From Planctomycetota bacterium (GTDB lineage Bacteria; Planctomycetota; J058; JAJDCP01): a stretch of DNA of 64,000 nucleotides. The stretch's first letter is position 1. Each line of letters starts with the position of its first letter. Made by a program: the position numbers and the translations under genes. The stretch is taken from positions 44,287-108,286 of the forward strand of contig JAJDCP010000173.1 in assembly GCA_029260765.1 (NCBI GenBank). Reading direction: 5' to 3'. The notes under the pieces are model-generated. The model saw only the letters and a program-made list of their open reading frames with translations, made no database searches and had not been told where the DNA came from. This document shows positions 33,960-42,670 of this stretch, piece after piece.

Positions 33960-36476
33960 TCAAGTCTTCCAACCCATCAGCACCTCACGCAGACTTTCGA
34001 GCCGCACCGGCTTGGCGATGAAGTCGTCCATGCCCGCATCGAAGCAGTTCTGCCGATCTTCGACGGTGGCGTTGGCTGTCAGCGCGATGATGGTCGGCTG
34101 TGTGGCGTAATCTCCGGTACGGATCCGGCGTGTGGTTTCGAGCCCGTCGAGGCCAGGCATCTGCAGGTCCATGAAGATCAGGTCGAAGTCCTGCTGCTCG
34201 ATCAGCTCCAAAGCCTTTGTCCCGTCTTCTGCGGTCTCGGCGGGATAGCCGAGCTTGGCGAGCATCATGCGTGCCACCTCGCGGTTGACCTCGTTGTCTT
34301 CGACGATCAGGATGCGCACGGCGTCTGCTGGTTGCGCGGGCTTCTCTTCAAGAGCTTGGGTGCGGAAGGTCAGCCGGCGCCCACTGGGGGTTGCCGTCGC
34401 GATCTCGAGCTCGAAGTAGAAGCGCGAGCCTTGCTTGGGCGCACTCTCGACGGCCAGCTCGCCTCCGAGCAGCTCGGTCAGCCGGCGCGCGATGGCCAAC
34501 CCCAGCCCTGTGCCTCCATGGCGCCGGTTGCTGCGGGAGTCGATCTGCGTGAAGCGTTCGAACAGCTTGGGCAGTTGATCGCTCGCGATCCCGGGCCCCG
34601 TGTCGCAGACCTCGAACAGCAGCCGCGCGCTGCGTTCCATTTCCTCCTGCTGACGGATGCGCAGCGTCACCTTGCCACGTTCGGTGAACTTGACCGCGTT
34701 GCCGAGCAGGTTGAGCAGCACCTGCCGCAAACGCACGGCATCGCCAAACAGGCGGTTGGGGACCGCGAGCCCGATGTCCAGCTCGAGCTGCAGGCCCTTG
34801 CTGTGGGCTTTCTCTTCCAGCAAGCGATGCAGGCTCGAGCACAGGCCTTGCAACTCAAACGGGGCCTGGTTGAGCTCGAGTTTTCCCGACTCGATCCTTG
34901 AGAAGTCGAGGATGTCCTCGATCAGATTCAGCAGGGTGGACGCACAATCCTTGATCACCAATGCCAGTTTTTTCTGCTCGGGATCCATGCCACTGTCGAG
35001 CAGCAGGCTGCTCATCCCAATGACCCCGTTGAGGGGGGTACGGATCTCGTGGCTCATCGTGGCGAGAAATTGCGACTTCGCGCGGTTGGCGGCTTCGGCG
35101 CTGTCTTTGAGGCTGACCAGGCTGGCCTGCTGCGTCCTGAGCTCCTGATTCGCCATGCTGAGCTCAGCGGTCCGCGTGCGCACCCGCTCCTCGAGAATCA
35201 GCTGCGACTTGTTGAGGGCAGATTGCACTTCCTTCCGCTCTTCAATCTCTCTCTGCAGGCTGCGGTTGCTGTCGGCAAGCGTGTGTGCGAAGGCGGCGTT
35301 CTGATCTTTGAGGAAGTTGATGCGGTCGGCCAGGGTCAGGCTGAGAAGCGTGACCTGCAGCAGGGAGGCGAAATGCAGGCCGCTCTCCGTCAGGGCGTTG
35401 GCGGGCAGCAGCCCGAAGCGGTTCAATGTCAAGACCACCACTCCGAGGAACAGGGCGACCCACGAGATGAAGTAGAGGCGCGCCGTCCTCCCTCCGTAAC
35501 GCAGGGCAGCCACGGCGACGCCCAGCAGAATAAGTGTGGAGCCGGTCGCGAGGTAGGTCTGGCAGCGTTGCAGCGTGTGACCCCAGAACGGAGCTGCCAG
35601 GATGGTCAGAGCCGCTAAGGCGACGATGGCTTTGAGCAGACCGTCGCTCACCGGGGCATGCTTGCGTGTTTCGAGCAAGCTGCGGGTTAGCAGGGCCACG
35701 CCCACCAACGCACAACCGATGGCGGCCGCCAGGATGCTCTCATTCCAACCGCCCTGGTCAGGCCACAGGTGTGCGCCGGCAAAGCCCTGCAGGATCGCCT
35801 GTAAAAGCACGGAGCCGCCGACGAAGAGCGCGTAGAAGGCGTACATCCTCTCCCTGAGAGAGGCGAGCAGCATCAGGTTGTAGACCAACATCACCAGCAG
35901 GCTGCCGAAGTACAGGCCGAAACCGAGGTTGACGAGCTGCGTCCGCCGTTCGAATGCCTCTGGCTGCCAAAGACTGACAGGCAGCTGCAGCGCGCTCGAG
36001 CTGCGGATGCGCAGGAGCAGTTGCAAGCTGTCACCAGCTGCCAGCTCGAGCGGAAACACAAAGCCGCGGTAGGGCTGGCTGCGGAGCGCGAAGGGGAACG
36101 CGTCCCCGGAGTGCTCGCCACGCAGCGCGCCTTGGCTGTCGAGCGTGTACAGGCTGACGCTGTCAAGGACCGGGAAATCTACCACCAGCAGGAGGTTGCG
36201 GGGAACAACCCCTCGGTTCACGAGCTGGACCCGCGCCCAGACCGCCTCGTGGCTGAAACCGAAGCTGGGGACGGCCGTGGCACTCTTGCTGAAATCACTG
36301 TCGGGCAAGTCCCATACGCTGGGGCCGTCGAGCTGAATGCCGGGGTCTCTGAGCAGCAACAGCTCTGGACCCAGATCTCGGCGCATGGCATCGTCGAGCA
36401 GCACGTCGGCAGCCAGGGGCCCGCCCAGCAGGCAGGCCAGCAGCAAGAGTGTGAGCGTGGAGGGACGACGCTGCAA
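33960..36476 (-). CDS. 7TMR-DISM hybrid sensor histidine kinase with receiver domain
   Basis: The 838-residue protein has a signal peptide, a periplasmic 7TMR-DISM sensor (about 30-180; DFPVLDSVSLYTLDSQG), seven membrane helices (about 190-400), a coiled coil, HisKA with SHEIRTPLNGVIG (His about 476), an HATPase with NAVKFTERG, DTGPGI and GGTGLGLAI, and a C-terminal receiver domain with phospho-acceptor Asp about 770 in FMDLQMPG. It probably senses a carbohydrate-like or cell-envelope signal. It has no HPt domain. The start is TTG at 36476 with GAGGA six bases upstream, immediately before the signal peptide; longer in-frame extensions run into the dnaK gene and are rejected. Confidence 0.92.
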   Translation of the reverse strand: MQRRPSTLTLLLLACLLGGPLAADVLLDDAMRRDLGPELLLLRDPGIQLDGPSVWDLPDSDFSKSATAVPSFGFSHEAVWARVQLVNRGVVPRNLLLVVDFPVLDSVSLYTLDSQGALRGEHSGDAFPFALRSQPYRGFVFPLELAAGDSLQLLLRIRSSSALQLPVSLWQPEAFERRTQLVNLGFGLYFGSLLVMLVYNLMLLASLRERMYAFYALFVGGSVLLQAILQGFAGAHLWPDQGGWNESILAAAIGCALVGVALLTRSLLETRKHAPVSDGLLKAIVALAALTILAAPFWGHTLQRCQTYLATGSTLILLGVAVAALRYGGRTARLYFISWVALFLGVVVLTLNRFGLLPANALTESGLHFASLLQVTLLSLTLADRINFLKDQNAAFAHTLADSNRSLQREIEERKEVQSALNKSQLILEERVRTRTAELSMANQELRTQQASLVSLKDSAEAANRAKSQFLATMSHEIRTPLNGVIGMSSLLLDSGMDPEQKKLALVIKDCASTLLNLIEDILDFSRIESGKLELNQAPFELQGLCSSLHRLLEEKAHSKGLQLELDIGLAVPNRLFGDAVRLRQVLLNLLGNAVKFTERGKVTLRIRQQEEMERSARLLFEVCDTGPGIASDQLPKLFERFTQIDSRSNRRHGGTGLGLAIARRLTELLGGELAVESAPKQGSRFYFELEIATATPSGRRLTFRTQALEEKPAQPADAVRILIVEDNEVNREVARMMLAKLGYPAETAEDGTKALELIEQQDFDLIFMDLQMPGLDGLETTRRIRTGDYATQPTIIALTANATVEDRQNCFDAGMDDFIAKPVRLESLREVLMGWKT

Positions 36477-36645
36477 GCCTGTTCCTCGGACAGAGGCGGT
36501 GCATCCAACAGTAGCAGAATTGTGCGTTCTTGTCGTGCTGACCCTGCCGGCGCTGGGCATCAAGAAGCCAGGGCGGGATTTTCCCCGTACCCTGGCTATT
36601 GTGGTCTGTCGCGAAGCTTGCGGAAGGCCGAAGGCGGCCTCGCGC

Positions 36646-38613
36646 TCAGTCCTTGACCTTGAAGTCGGCGTCGATGATGTCTTCCTTGCCGTCGGGCGCG
36701 CTCCCGCCGCCGCTTCCACCACTGGCCGCGCCGGCCATGCCCGCCAGATCTTCCATGTTCGGCATGCCGCCGGGGCCGCCCGGGGCACCGGGACCGGCCG
36801 CGCCAGCATTGGCGTAGATCTTCTCGCCGATTTTCTGCAGCTTGGCCTGGATGTCGGCCATCAGCTTTTGGATCTCTTCAGCCGGGGCTGTGTCCTTGAC
36901 GGACTTCAGCTTCTCGAGCATGGCTTCGATCTCTTTGCGCTCGCCCTCGTCCAGCTTGTCACCCTGTTCCTTGAGGATCTTCTCGTTGTGGTACAGGAAG
37001 CTGTCCGCCTCATTGCGGGCGTCGATCTTGGCTTTGCGTTCTTTGTCCTCTTCGGAGTGCTTCTCGGCCTCGCGCACCATGCGCTCGATGTCGTTCTCCG
37101 AAAGACCCGAAGAGGCCTTGATCTCGATCTTCTGCTCTTTGCCCGTGCCCTGGTCTTTGGCACGCACGCTGAGGATGCCGTCGGAGTTGAGGTTGAACTC
37201 GACCTCGATCTTCGGCATGCCGCGCGGTGCCGGAGCGATTCCGGTGAGCTGGAATTTCCCCAGCGTTCGGTTCTGGGAGGCCATCGGACGTTCACCCTGC
37301 ATCACGTGGATATCCACGGCCGGCTGGCTGTCTGCCGCCGTCGAGAACACCTCGGACTTGCTGTGGGGGATCGTGGTGTTGCGCGGAATCAGCACGGTCA
37401 TAACGCCGCCGAGAGTCTCAATTCCCAGACTCAGCGGAGTCACGTCGAGCAGCAGCACGTCGGTGACCTCGCCGGCCAGCACGCCACCCTGAATGGCGGC
37501 GCCGACAGAGACTACCTCGTCGGGGTTGACCGTGCGGTTCGGCTCTTTGCCGAACAGGTCTTTGACCAGCATCTGCACGGCCGGCACGCGGGTCGAACCG
37601 CCTACCAGGATGACCTCGTCAATCTCACGCGGGCTGAGCTTTGCGTCTTCCAGAGCGCGGATCACCGGACCCCGGCAACGGTCGACCAGCTGGCCCACCA
37701 GGCGTTCAAACTTGACGCGGGTAATGTCAGTGTTGAGGTGCTTGGGTCCGCTCTTGTCCATCGTGATGTAGGGCAGGTTGACCGTGGTCTGGGTGACCGA
37801 GGACAGCTCGCACTTGGCCTTCTCCGCCGCTTCGCGCAGGCGCTGCAGGGCCATGGGGTCACTGCGCAGGTCGATGCCGTGCTCTTTCTTGAACTCGTCT
37901 GCCAGGAAGTCGATCACTGCCTGGTCGAAGTCGTCGCCACCGAGGTGGGTGTCGCCGTTGGTCGACTTGACCTCGACGATGCTGTCTCCCACTTCCAGGA
38001 TCGAGATGTCGAAGGTACCGCCACCGAGGTCGAAGACGGCGATCTTCTGATCTTCCTTCTTATCAAGGCCGTAGGCCAGGGCGGCCGCCGTCGGCTCGTT
38101 GATGATGCGCCGGACGTTCAGGCCAGCGATCTTGCCAGCTTCTTTGGTTGCCTGGCGTTGCGAGTCGTTGAAGTAGGCCGGCACCGTGATCACGGCGTCG
38201 CTCACAGACTCGCCAAGATAGTCTTCGGCGGCTTCCTTCAGCGAGGTCAGGACCATCGCCGCGATTTCCGGTGGGAAATAGCGTCGGGTACCCGCCTCGA
38301 CCTGTACCAGCTCGTCGGCACCGCCGACGACCTTGTAGGGCACCAACTTCTCCTCGCTGGCCACTTCGCTGTGGCGTCGCCCCATAAAGCGCTTGATGGA
38401 GAAAAGCGTGTTGGTGGGATTGATGGCGGCCTGGTTGCGCGCAATCTTGCCCACGAGCCGCTCGCCTTTGTCGGTGAACGCGACCACGGAGGGCGTGGTG
38501 CGGTCGCCGCTTTTGTTCGGAATGACCTTGGCCTCGCCGGCTTCCATAACAGAAACGACGGAGTTTGTCGTCCCGAGGTCGATCCCGATGATCTTTCCTT
38601 TCTTCGAAGCCAT
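36646..38613 (-). CDS. dnaK: Chaperone DnaK (Hsp70)
   Basis: DnaK is the ATP-dependent Hsp70 chaperone. The 655-residue protein has the complete ATPase domain (IGIDLGTTNSVVSV, DAVITVPAYFNDSQRQAT, IINEPTAAALAYG, VFDLGGGTFDISIL, VGGSTRVPAVQ), the substrate domain (DVTPLSLGIETLGGVMT) and a helical lid. A Gly/Pro/Ala-rich C-terminal linker ends in the acidic IDADFKVKD, the usual EEVD-like tail of bacterial DnaK. GAGGAGAT precedes the ATG. No dnaJ or grpE is adjacent. Confidence 0.98.
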   Translation of the reverse strand: MASKKGKIIGIDLGTTNSVVSVMEAGEAKVIPNKSGDRTTPSVVAFTDKGERLVGKIARNQAAINPTNTLFSIKRFMGRRHSEVASEEKLVPYKVVGGADELVQVEAGTRRYFPPEIAAMVLTSLKEAAEDYLGESVSDAVITVPAYFNDSQRQATKEAGKIAGLNVRRIINEPTAAALAYGLDKKEDQKIAVFDLGGGTFDISILEVGDSIVEVKSTNGDTHLGGDDFDQAVIDFLADEFKKEHGIDLRSDPMALQRLREAAEKAKCELSSVTQTTVNLPYITMDKSGPKHLNTDITRVKFERLVGQLVDRCRGPVIRALEDAKLSPREIDEVILVGGSTRVPAVQMLVKDLFGKEPNRTVNPDEVVSVGAAIQGGVLAGEVTDVLLLDVTPLSLGIETLGGVMTVLIPRNTTIPHSKSEVFSTAADSQPAVDIHVMQGERPMASQNRTLGKFQLTGIAPAPRGMPKIEVEFNLNSDGILSVRAKDQGTGKEQKIEIKASSGLSENDIERMVREAEKHSEEDKERKAKIDARNEADSFLYHNEKILKEQGDKLDEGERKEIEAMLEKLKSVKDTAPAEEIQKLMADIQAKLQKIGEKIYANAGAAGPGAPGGPGGMPNMEDLAGMAGAASGGSGGGSAPDGKEDIIDADFKVKD

Positions 38614-38673
38614 AATCGTATCTCCTCAGCTGTGATCGCTATCCGTGCGTCTTCAGCGGAACCATTGGCAAAA

Positions 38674-38703
38674 CCGGGGCCGAGTCTCTGAGTTTTTCTC
38701 AAG
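38674..38703 (-). promoter_or_regulatory. Weak heat-shock-like promoter candidate for dnaK
   Basis: On the minus strand CTTGAG (38703-38698) precedes CCCCGG (38679-38674), loosely like a sigma-32 promoter (CTTGAAA and CCCCAT), but the 18-base spacing is longer than usual. No CIRCE element was found. Speculative. Confidence 0.2.
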
Positions 38704-38951
38704 CGGCCTGGTTGGCGGTTCGGCGAGGTCTGTCGAGGAACCGCTGTGCTGCCATACTGTCAGGCAGGGCCGGACGGGCTTCTGCCGTGCTGTCAGAAGG
38801 GCAGCAGTTCGTCCAGGCGCGGGAAGGCTCTCTCCAGCCAGCGAGGGGTGTTGCGGTGTCTGGAGATGTGAATTCCGACACAGTCTGCTAGACTCCACTT
38901 TGTTCCAGTCAATGTTGTATTCGACGGGTCGTGCAGTGCTCGGAGGAGTCT

Positions 38952-40610
38952 GTGAACCGAACGATCAAGGCCATCGTGCTGGGGGTCAAAAGCGGGCCCT
39001 CTTCAGGCAAGGACTACATGGTTGCCGAGGGCGAAGCCCTTGTGCTGGGCCGTGGCATGAATTGCCAGATCTACCTCGATGACTCGCTCCTCAGCCGCTC
39101 GCACTGCCGTGTGCGCGAGGAGGAGGGCTTCTTCTTCGTCGAAGATCTCAAGAGCACCAACGGGACCCAGCTCAACGGGAAGCCCGTCGTGCGGTCCTCG
39201 CTGGAGATCGGCGACGAGATCCAGCTGGGAGAGACGAGGATCTGCGTCGAGACGCCTGCCAAGCAGGCCGAGCAGGCAGAGGTTCCGACGAACCCCTTCT
39301 ATGCGGCGCTCGCCAAGGCGATCGAGCAGATGAACGACGCCGAGAAGCTCGAGGATCTGCTCGAGGCGCTGACGCACTCCGCGCTCGATCAAACCGGTGC
39401 CGAGCGCGCGTGCGTGATGCTCGATTCAGAGACCGAGAGCTTCGTGCAGGCACGCCTGCGCTTGTCCGAGGATGGCTCGGAGGCGAGCGGTTCAGGGCGC
39501 TTGGTTCTGCGCATCGGCCACAAGTTCGATGTCGAAGCCTCATCGAACGCGATCTTCCGGAAGGTCGTCGAGTTGCTACGCGCGCAACGACGCACATTGC
39601 GGGTCTCCGATGCCATGGAAGACGTGCGGCTGCAAGTCAAAGAGAGCGCCATCTACAAGACCGTGCGTTCGGTGCTGGCACAACCGCTGAGCATCGGCTC
39701 CCGAATGGTGGGCCTGCTCTATCTGGACCACAGCAGCGAGCCGGGGCGTTTCACTATCGAGGCCAAACAGTTCGTGCAGGCACTTGGAGCGCCCGCCTGT
39801 GCGTGCCTGGAGAAGTACTTCAGCCAGCGTGTCCTGCGCGACTACAACACGACCCTCCAAGAGACCATTCTCGAGCAGAAGCGCGCGTTGGAAGCCAAGA
39901 CGCGGCTGGGAACCAGGGCCGAAGCCGCCGCCATGCATGGCGCTGCCGAGCTGGTTCAGGCCCGTCGGGCACAGGGAGCGCTGGCCTGGATCTGCCGCGA
40001 GATCGAGGAGACCGCAGGGGCCTTGGCGGACGAAGGGGCCGAGAGAGTGCAATCCCTGGCAGAGCGCCTGCGCCAGGCTGTTGCGCGTATCCCGGCCTGG
40101 ACTGTTCCGGGCCGCTCGGTTGGTGACCTCAGCCTTTCCCTGCAGTGCCTGGTCGAGGTGTTTCGCGAGCGGCACACCAAACAGGGGCTGAAGATCAACC
40201 TGGAGAAGCCGGAGAGTTTGCCCTGGAGCCTTCCTGAAGAACCTCTGATGATGGTGGCAGGGCTGCTGCTCGAGAATGCTGCCGGTCACGGTTATGGCGG
40301 GAAGGCGGGCGAGGTCTGGGTGAGGCTCAGCGACTACCCCCAGGGCATCGAGCTCACGGTGGCAGATCGTGGGCGTGGCATCGCCAGTGCGCACCAGGCA
40401 CGGGTTTTCGAGCCGTTCTTCAGTGCGGCGGGCAAGACCCATGGTGTCGGGCTTGCTCTTGCCCAGCGTGCCGTGGCACGTGTTGGGGGAAGTCTGACCT
40501 GCAAGAGCGCGCCGGGGAGAGGCTCGACCTTTGTCGTGCGGCTGCGAAAAAAACTCAGCCAGGCGGAAAAAACCGGCACAAGTGGCCGGTTGCCCAAAAC
40601 CCGTGTTTGA
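38952..40610 (+). CDS. FHA-GAF-HATPase signalling protein lacking a clear phospho-acceptor His
   Basis: The 552-residue cytoplasmic protein has an FHA domain (about 1-95; LGRGMNCQIYLDD, LSRSHCRV, DLKSTNGTQLNG), a GAF domain (about 110-270; TGAERACVMLDSE, GSRMVGLLYLDHSS), a coiled coil (about 275-345) and an HATPase domain with N box ENAAGHG, DRGRGI, FEPFF and GVGLALAQ. Between the coiled coil and the ATPase there is no HE-[IL]-R-T-P type box. GTG at 38952 with GGAGGAG upstream is the start. It may be an ATP-binding regulator or use a divergent acceptor. The FHA-GAF-cyclase gene follows 299 bases downstream. Confidence 0.85.
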   Translation: MNRTIKAIVLGVKSGPSSGKDYMVAEGEALVLGRGMNCQIYLDDSLLSRSHCRVREEEGFFFVEDLKSTNGTQLNGKPVVRSSLEIGDEIQLGETRICVETPAKQAEQAEVPTNPFYAALAKAIEQMNDAEKLEDLLEALTHSALDQTGAERACVMLDSETESFVQARLRLSEDGSEASGSGRLVLRIGHKFDVEASSNAIFRKVVELLRAQRRTLRVSDAMEDVRLQVKESAIYKTVRSVLAQPLSIGSRMVGLLYLDHSSEPGRFTIEAKQFVQALGAPACACLEKYFSQRVLRDYNTTLQETILEQKRALEAKTRLGTRAEAAAMHGAAELVQARRAQGALAWICREIEETAGALADEGAERVQSLAERLRQAVARIPAWTVPGRSVGDLSLSLQCLVEVFRERHTKQGLKINLEKPESLPWSLPEEPLMMVAGLLLENAAGHGYGGKAGEVWVRLSDYPQGIELTVADRGRGIASAHQARVFEPFFSAAGKTHGVGLALAQRAVARVGGSLTCKSAPGRGSTFVVRLRKKLSQAEKTGTSGRLPKTRV

Positions 40611-40709
40611 TGCCGCTGGTCTGCTGCGCTCCTTACGATTTGGCGGGCTGAGGTTTCGTTGCCGGACAAGCGAACACGAAACGGCGGGTCGGCTCCGTGG
40701 GAATCCGGG

Positions 40710-40739
40710 TTGAGCTGACGCGACCTTCCATGCTATGAT
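40710..40739 (+). promoter_or_regulatory. Candidate sigma-70 promoter for the FHA-GAF-cyclase gene
   Basis: TTGAGC (40710-40715) and TATGAT (40734-40739) are separated by 18 bases, 4/6 and 5/6 to consensus. It would leave a leader of about 165 bases in the 299-base gap, in which I recognise no riboswitch. Confidence 0.4.
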
Positions 40740-40909
40740 TGCGGGAGAGGAGGCCACGCGAACACACCGCCACGCCAAGCCGCTCCGCACGATGTCTCGG
40801 GTCGGGTTGGGAGAGGGTCGACGACCAGTGTCGGCACTCTGGCTCCTGCAGCTGGCCTTCTACGGGTGCTTGTACTGGCGTCCACCAACCGCAGTGTCGA
40901 AGAGGTTCC

Positions 40910-42670
40910 ATGAACACTCCTCATCTTGTGGTCGTCTCCGGTCCGGATGCCGGCAGGAAGTTCGGTCTCTCCCCCGGGAACGAGATTCTGATCGGGCGGC
41001 ATCGTGACTGCGGGGTCGTCTTGTTCGACAGCAGCGTGTCACGACGCCACGCTCGGCTCGAAGTGCTGCCTCAAGGGGTGATGCTCGAAGATCTCGGCAG
41101 CCGTTTCGGCACCCACTGCAACGGGCAGAAGGTCAGCAAGCGCAAGCTCGTTTCAGGGGACCGCCTGCAGCTCGGGCGTGTTCTGCTTGAGTTCCGCACA
41201 CAGGCCATGACCGGACGCCACACCCCGGCCCCGGGCGACATCCGCGCTGGCAGCCCCACCGGTCGTGCGCAGGGCCCGACCATGCGTGTGCCCAGCCATG
41301 CCAAGAAAGAGCAATACCAGGTCCTGCAGTCGATCTGTCTGAACAAGAACGACCTCGAGCGGGAGAAGACCGCCAGCTCTGTCGACTTCGACCTCAAGCA
41401 CAACATGTCGATGGGCAATTTCAGCATGGTCTCGCTGACCTCCGATGGCGATCTGAAGATCGCCAACCGGAAACGGCACCGCGAGACGGCCGAAATCCGC
41501 ACGATGGAAGATGCCCACCTCAAGCTCTCGATCCTGTATGAGGCGGGCAAGCAGTTCGCGCAGTGCCGCGACGTCGACACCCTGTTCATACAGGTCGTCG
41601 ATCTGCTGATCAAGGTGGTCAATGCCAAGAACGTGCTGATCTTCCTGGTCGACAAAGAGACCAATGTTCTTGCGCCCAAGTTCGCGCGGGGGCCGGATGG
41701 GGAGTTCGCAGACTTCTCACAAGTGGTCTACAGCCGGACCCTGCTCGAGACCTGCTTGCGCAGCCGAGAAGCGTTGCTGACCAGCGACGCGCAGGATGAC
41801 GAACGCTTCCAGGCCGGCATGAGCATCATCCAGTTCAACTTCAAGTCGGTGATGGTGATTCCGCTTTGGACGGGCGACCAGATCCTGGGAGTGATGCAGG
41901 TCGACAACAACCAGGCTGTCGGCACGTTCTCTGAACACGATCTGGGGTTTGCGACTGCGCTGGCCAATCAGGCGGCCATCTCCATCCAGAACCTGATCTT
42001 GATCGACGACATCAAGAACGAGGCGCAGATCCGTTCCAACCTGCAACGCTACTTGTCGCCCTCGATCGTCGACAAGATCATCGAAGAGAAGGGTGAGCTG
42101 GCGCTGGGTGGTGAAAAGAAGAAGTGCAACGTCTTGTTCAGCGACATCCGCGGCTTCACCAGCTTGTCGGAGAGCCTCGATCCGCAGACGGTGGTCGCGC
42201 TGCTGAACGAGTACTTCACCGCGATGACCGAGATCATCTTCAACTTCGAAGGCACGCTCGACAAGTACATCGGCGATGCGATCATGGCCGTGTTCGGCTC
42301 CCCCTACAGCCGTGAAGACGACCACATGCGTGCGGTCAAAGCTGCGGTGAACATGCAGATCAAGCTGCAAGAGCTCAACAAGAAGTGGCTGTCTGAAGGG
42401 CGTGCGACGTTCGAGATGGGCATCGGTGTTGGCACCGGTGAGGTGATCGCGGGCAACATCGGCTCTCTGCAGCGTATGGAATACACCGTCATCGGTGACA
42501 CGGTCAATACTGCCAGTCGCTTGTGTAGCGTGGCGGGACCCCGTCAGGTGGTGCTGCACCCCGAGACTGCCCGATTGGTCAACAGCGAGCTCACGCTTCG
42601 CTCGCTGGGACCGGTAGCCCTGAAGGGCAAGTCCGAGAAACTCGAGATCTTCGAGGTCGTCTATCCGTGA
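40910..42670 (+). CDS. FHA-GAF class III adenylate/guanylate cyclase
   Basis: The 586-residue protein has an FHA domain (about 1-90; IGRHRDCGVVLFD, VSRRHARLEV, DLGSRFGTHCNG), a GAF domain (about 200-365; VVNAKNVLIFLVDKETN, MVIPLWTGDQILGVMQVDNN), a linker helix with QRYLSPSIVDKIIE, and a class III cyclase domain. Metal-binding aspartates are visible in FSDIRGFTSL (about D412) and KYIGDAIMAVFG (about D456). The Lys two residues before YIGD favours ATP over GTP as substrate. GVGTGEVIAGNIGS and YTVIGDTVNTASRL complete the core. GAGG five bases before the ATG at 40910 sets the start. The stop overlaps the next gene (GTGA). Confidence 0.93.
   Translation: MNTPHLVVVSGPDAGRKFGLSPGNEILIGRHRDCGVVLFDSSVSRRHARLEVLPQGVMLEDLGSRFGTHCNGQKVSKRKLVSGDRLQLGRVLLEFRTQAMTGRHTPAPGDIRAGSPTGRAQGPTMRVPSHAKKEQYQVLQSICLNKNDLEREKTASSVDFDLKHNMSMGNFSMVSLTSDGDLKIANRKRHRETAEIRTMEDAHLKLSILYEAGKQFAQCRDVDTLFIQVVDLLIKVVNAKNVLIFLVDKETNVLAPKFARGPDGEFADFSQVVYSRTLLETCLRSREALLTSDAQDDERFQAGMSIIQFNFKSVMVIPLWTGDQILGVMQVDNNQAVGTFSEHDLGFATALANQAAISIQNLILIDDIKNEAQIRSNLQRYLSPSIVDKIIEEKGELALGGEKKKCNVLFSDIRGFTSLSESLDPQTVVALLNEYFTAMTEIIFNFEGTLDKYIGDAIMAVFGSPYSREDDHMRAVKAAVNMQIKLQELNKKWLSEGRATFEMGIGVGTGEVIAGNIGSLQRMEYTVIGDTVNTASRLCSVAGPRQVVLHPETARLVNSELTLRSLGPVALKGKSEKLEIFEVVYP

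Noticed and set aside
33960..36809. N-terminal extension of the hybrid kinase into the dnaK 3' end
   Set aside because: The extra 111 codons overlap the end of dnaK and the intergenic gap and have Arg/Ala/Pro-rich shadow composition. A TTG with a good ribosome-binding site right before the signal peptide explains the start better.
36337..38691. Plus-strand open frame opposite dnaK (784 codons)
   Set aside because: Same effect: it is a shadow of a highly expressed gene. The product is Val/His/Asp-rich without motifs and has no ribosome-binding site.
38614..38760. CIRCE operator upstream of dnaK
   Set aside because: The TTAGCACTC-N9-GAGTGCTAA inverted repeat is not present. A loose sigma-32-like match is listed only at low confidence.
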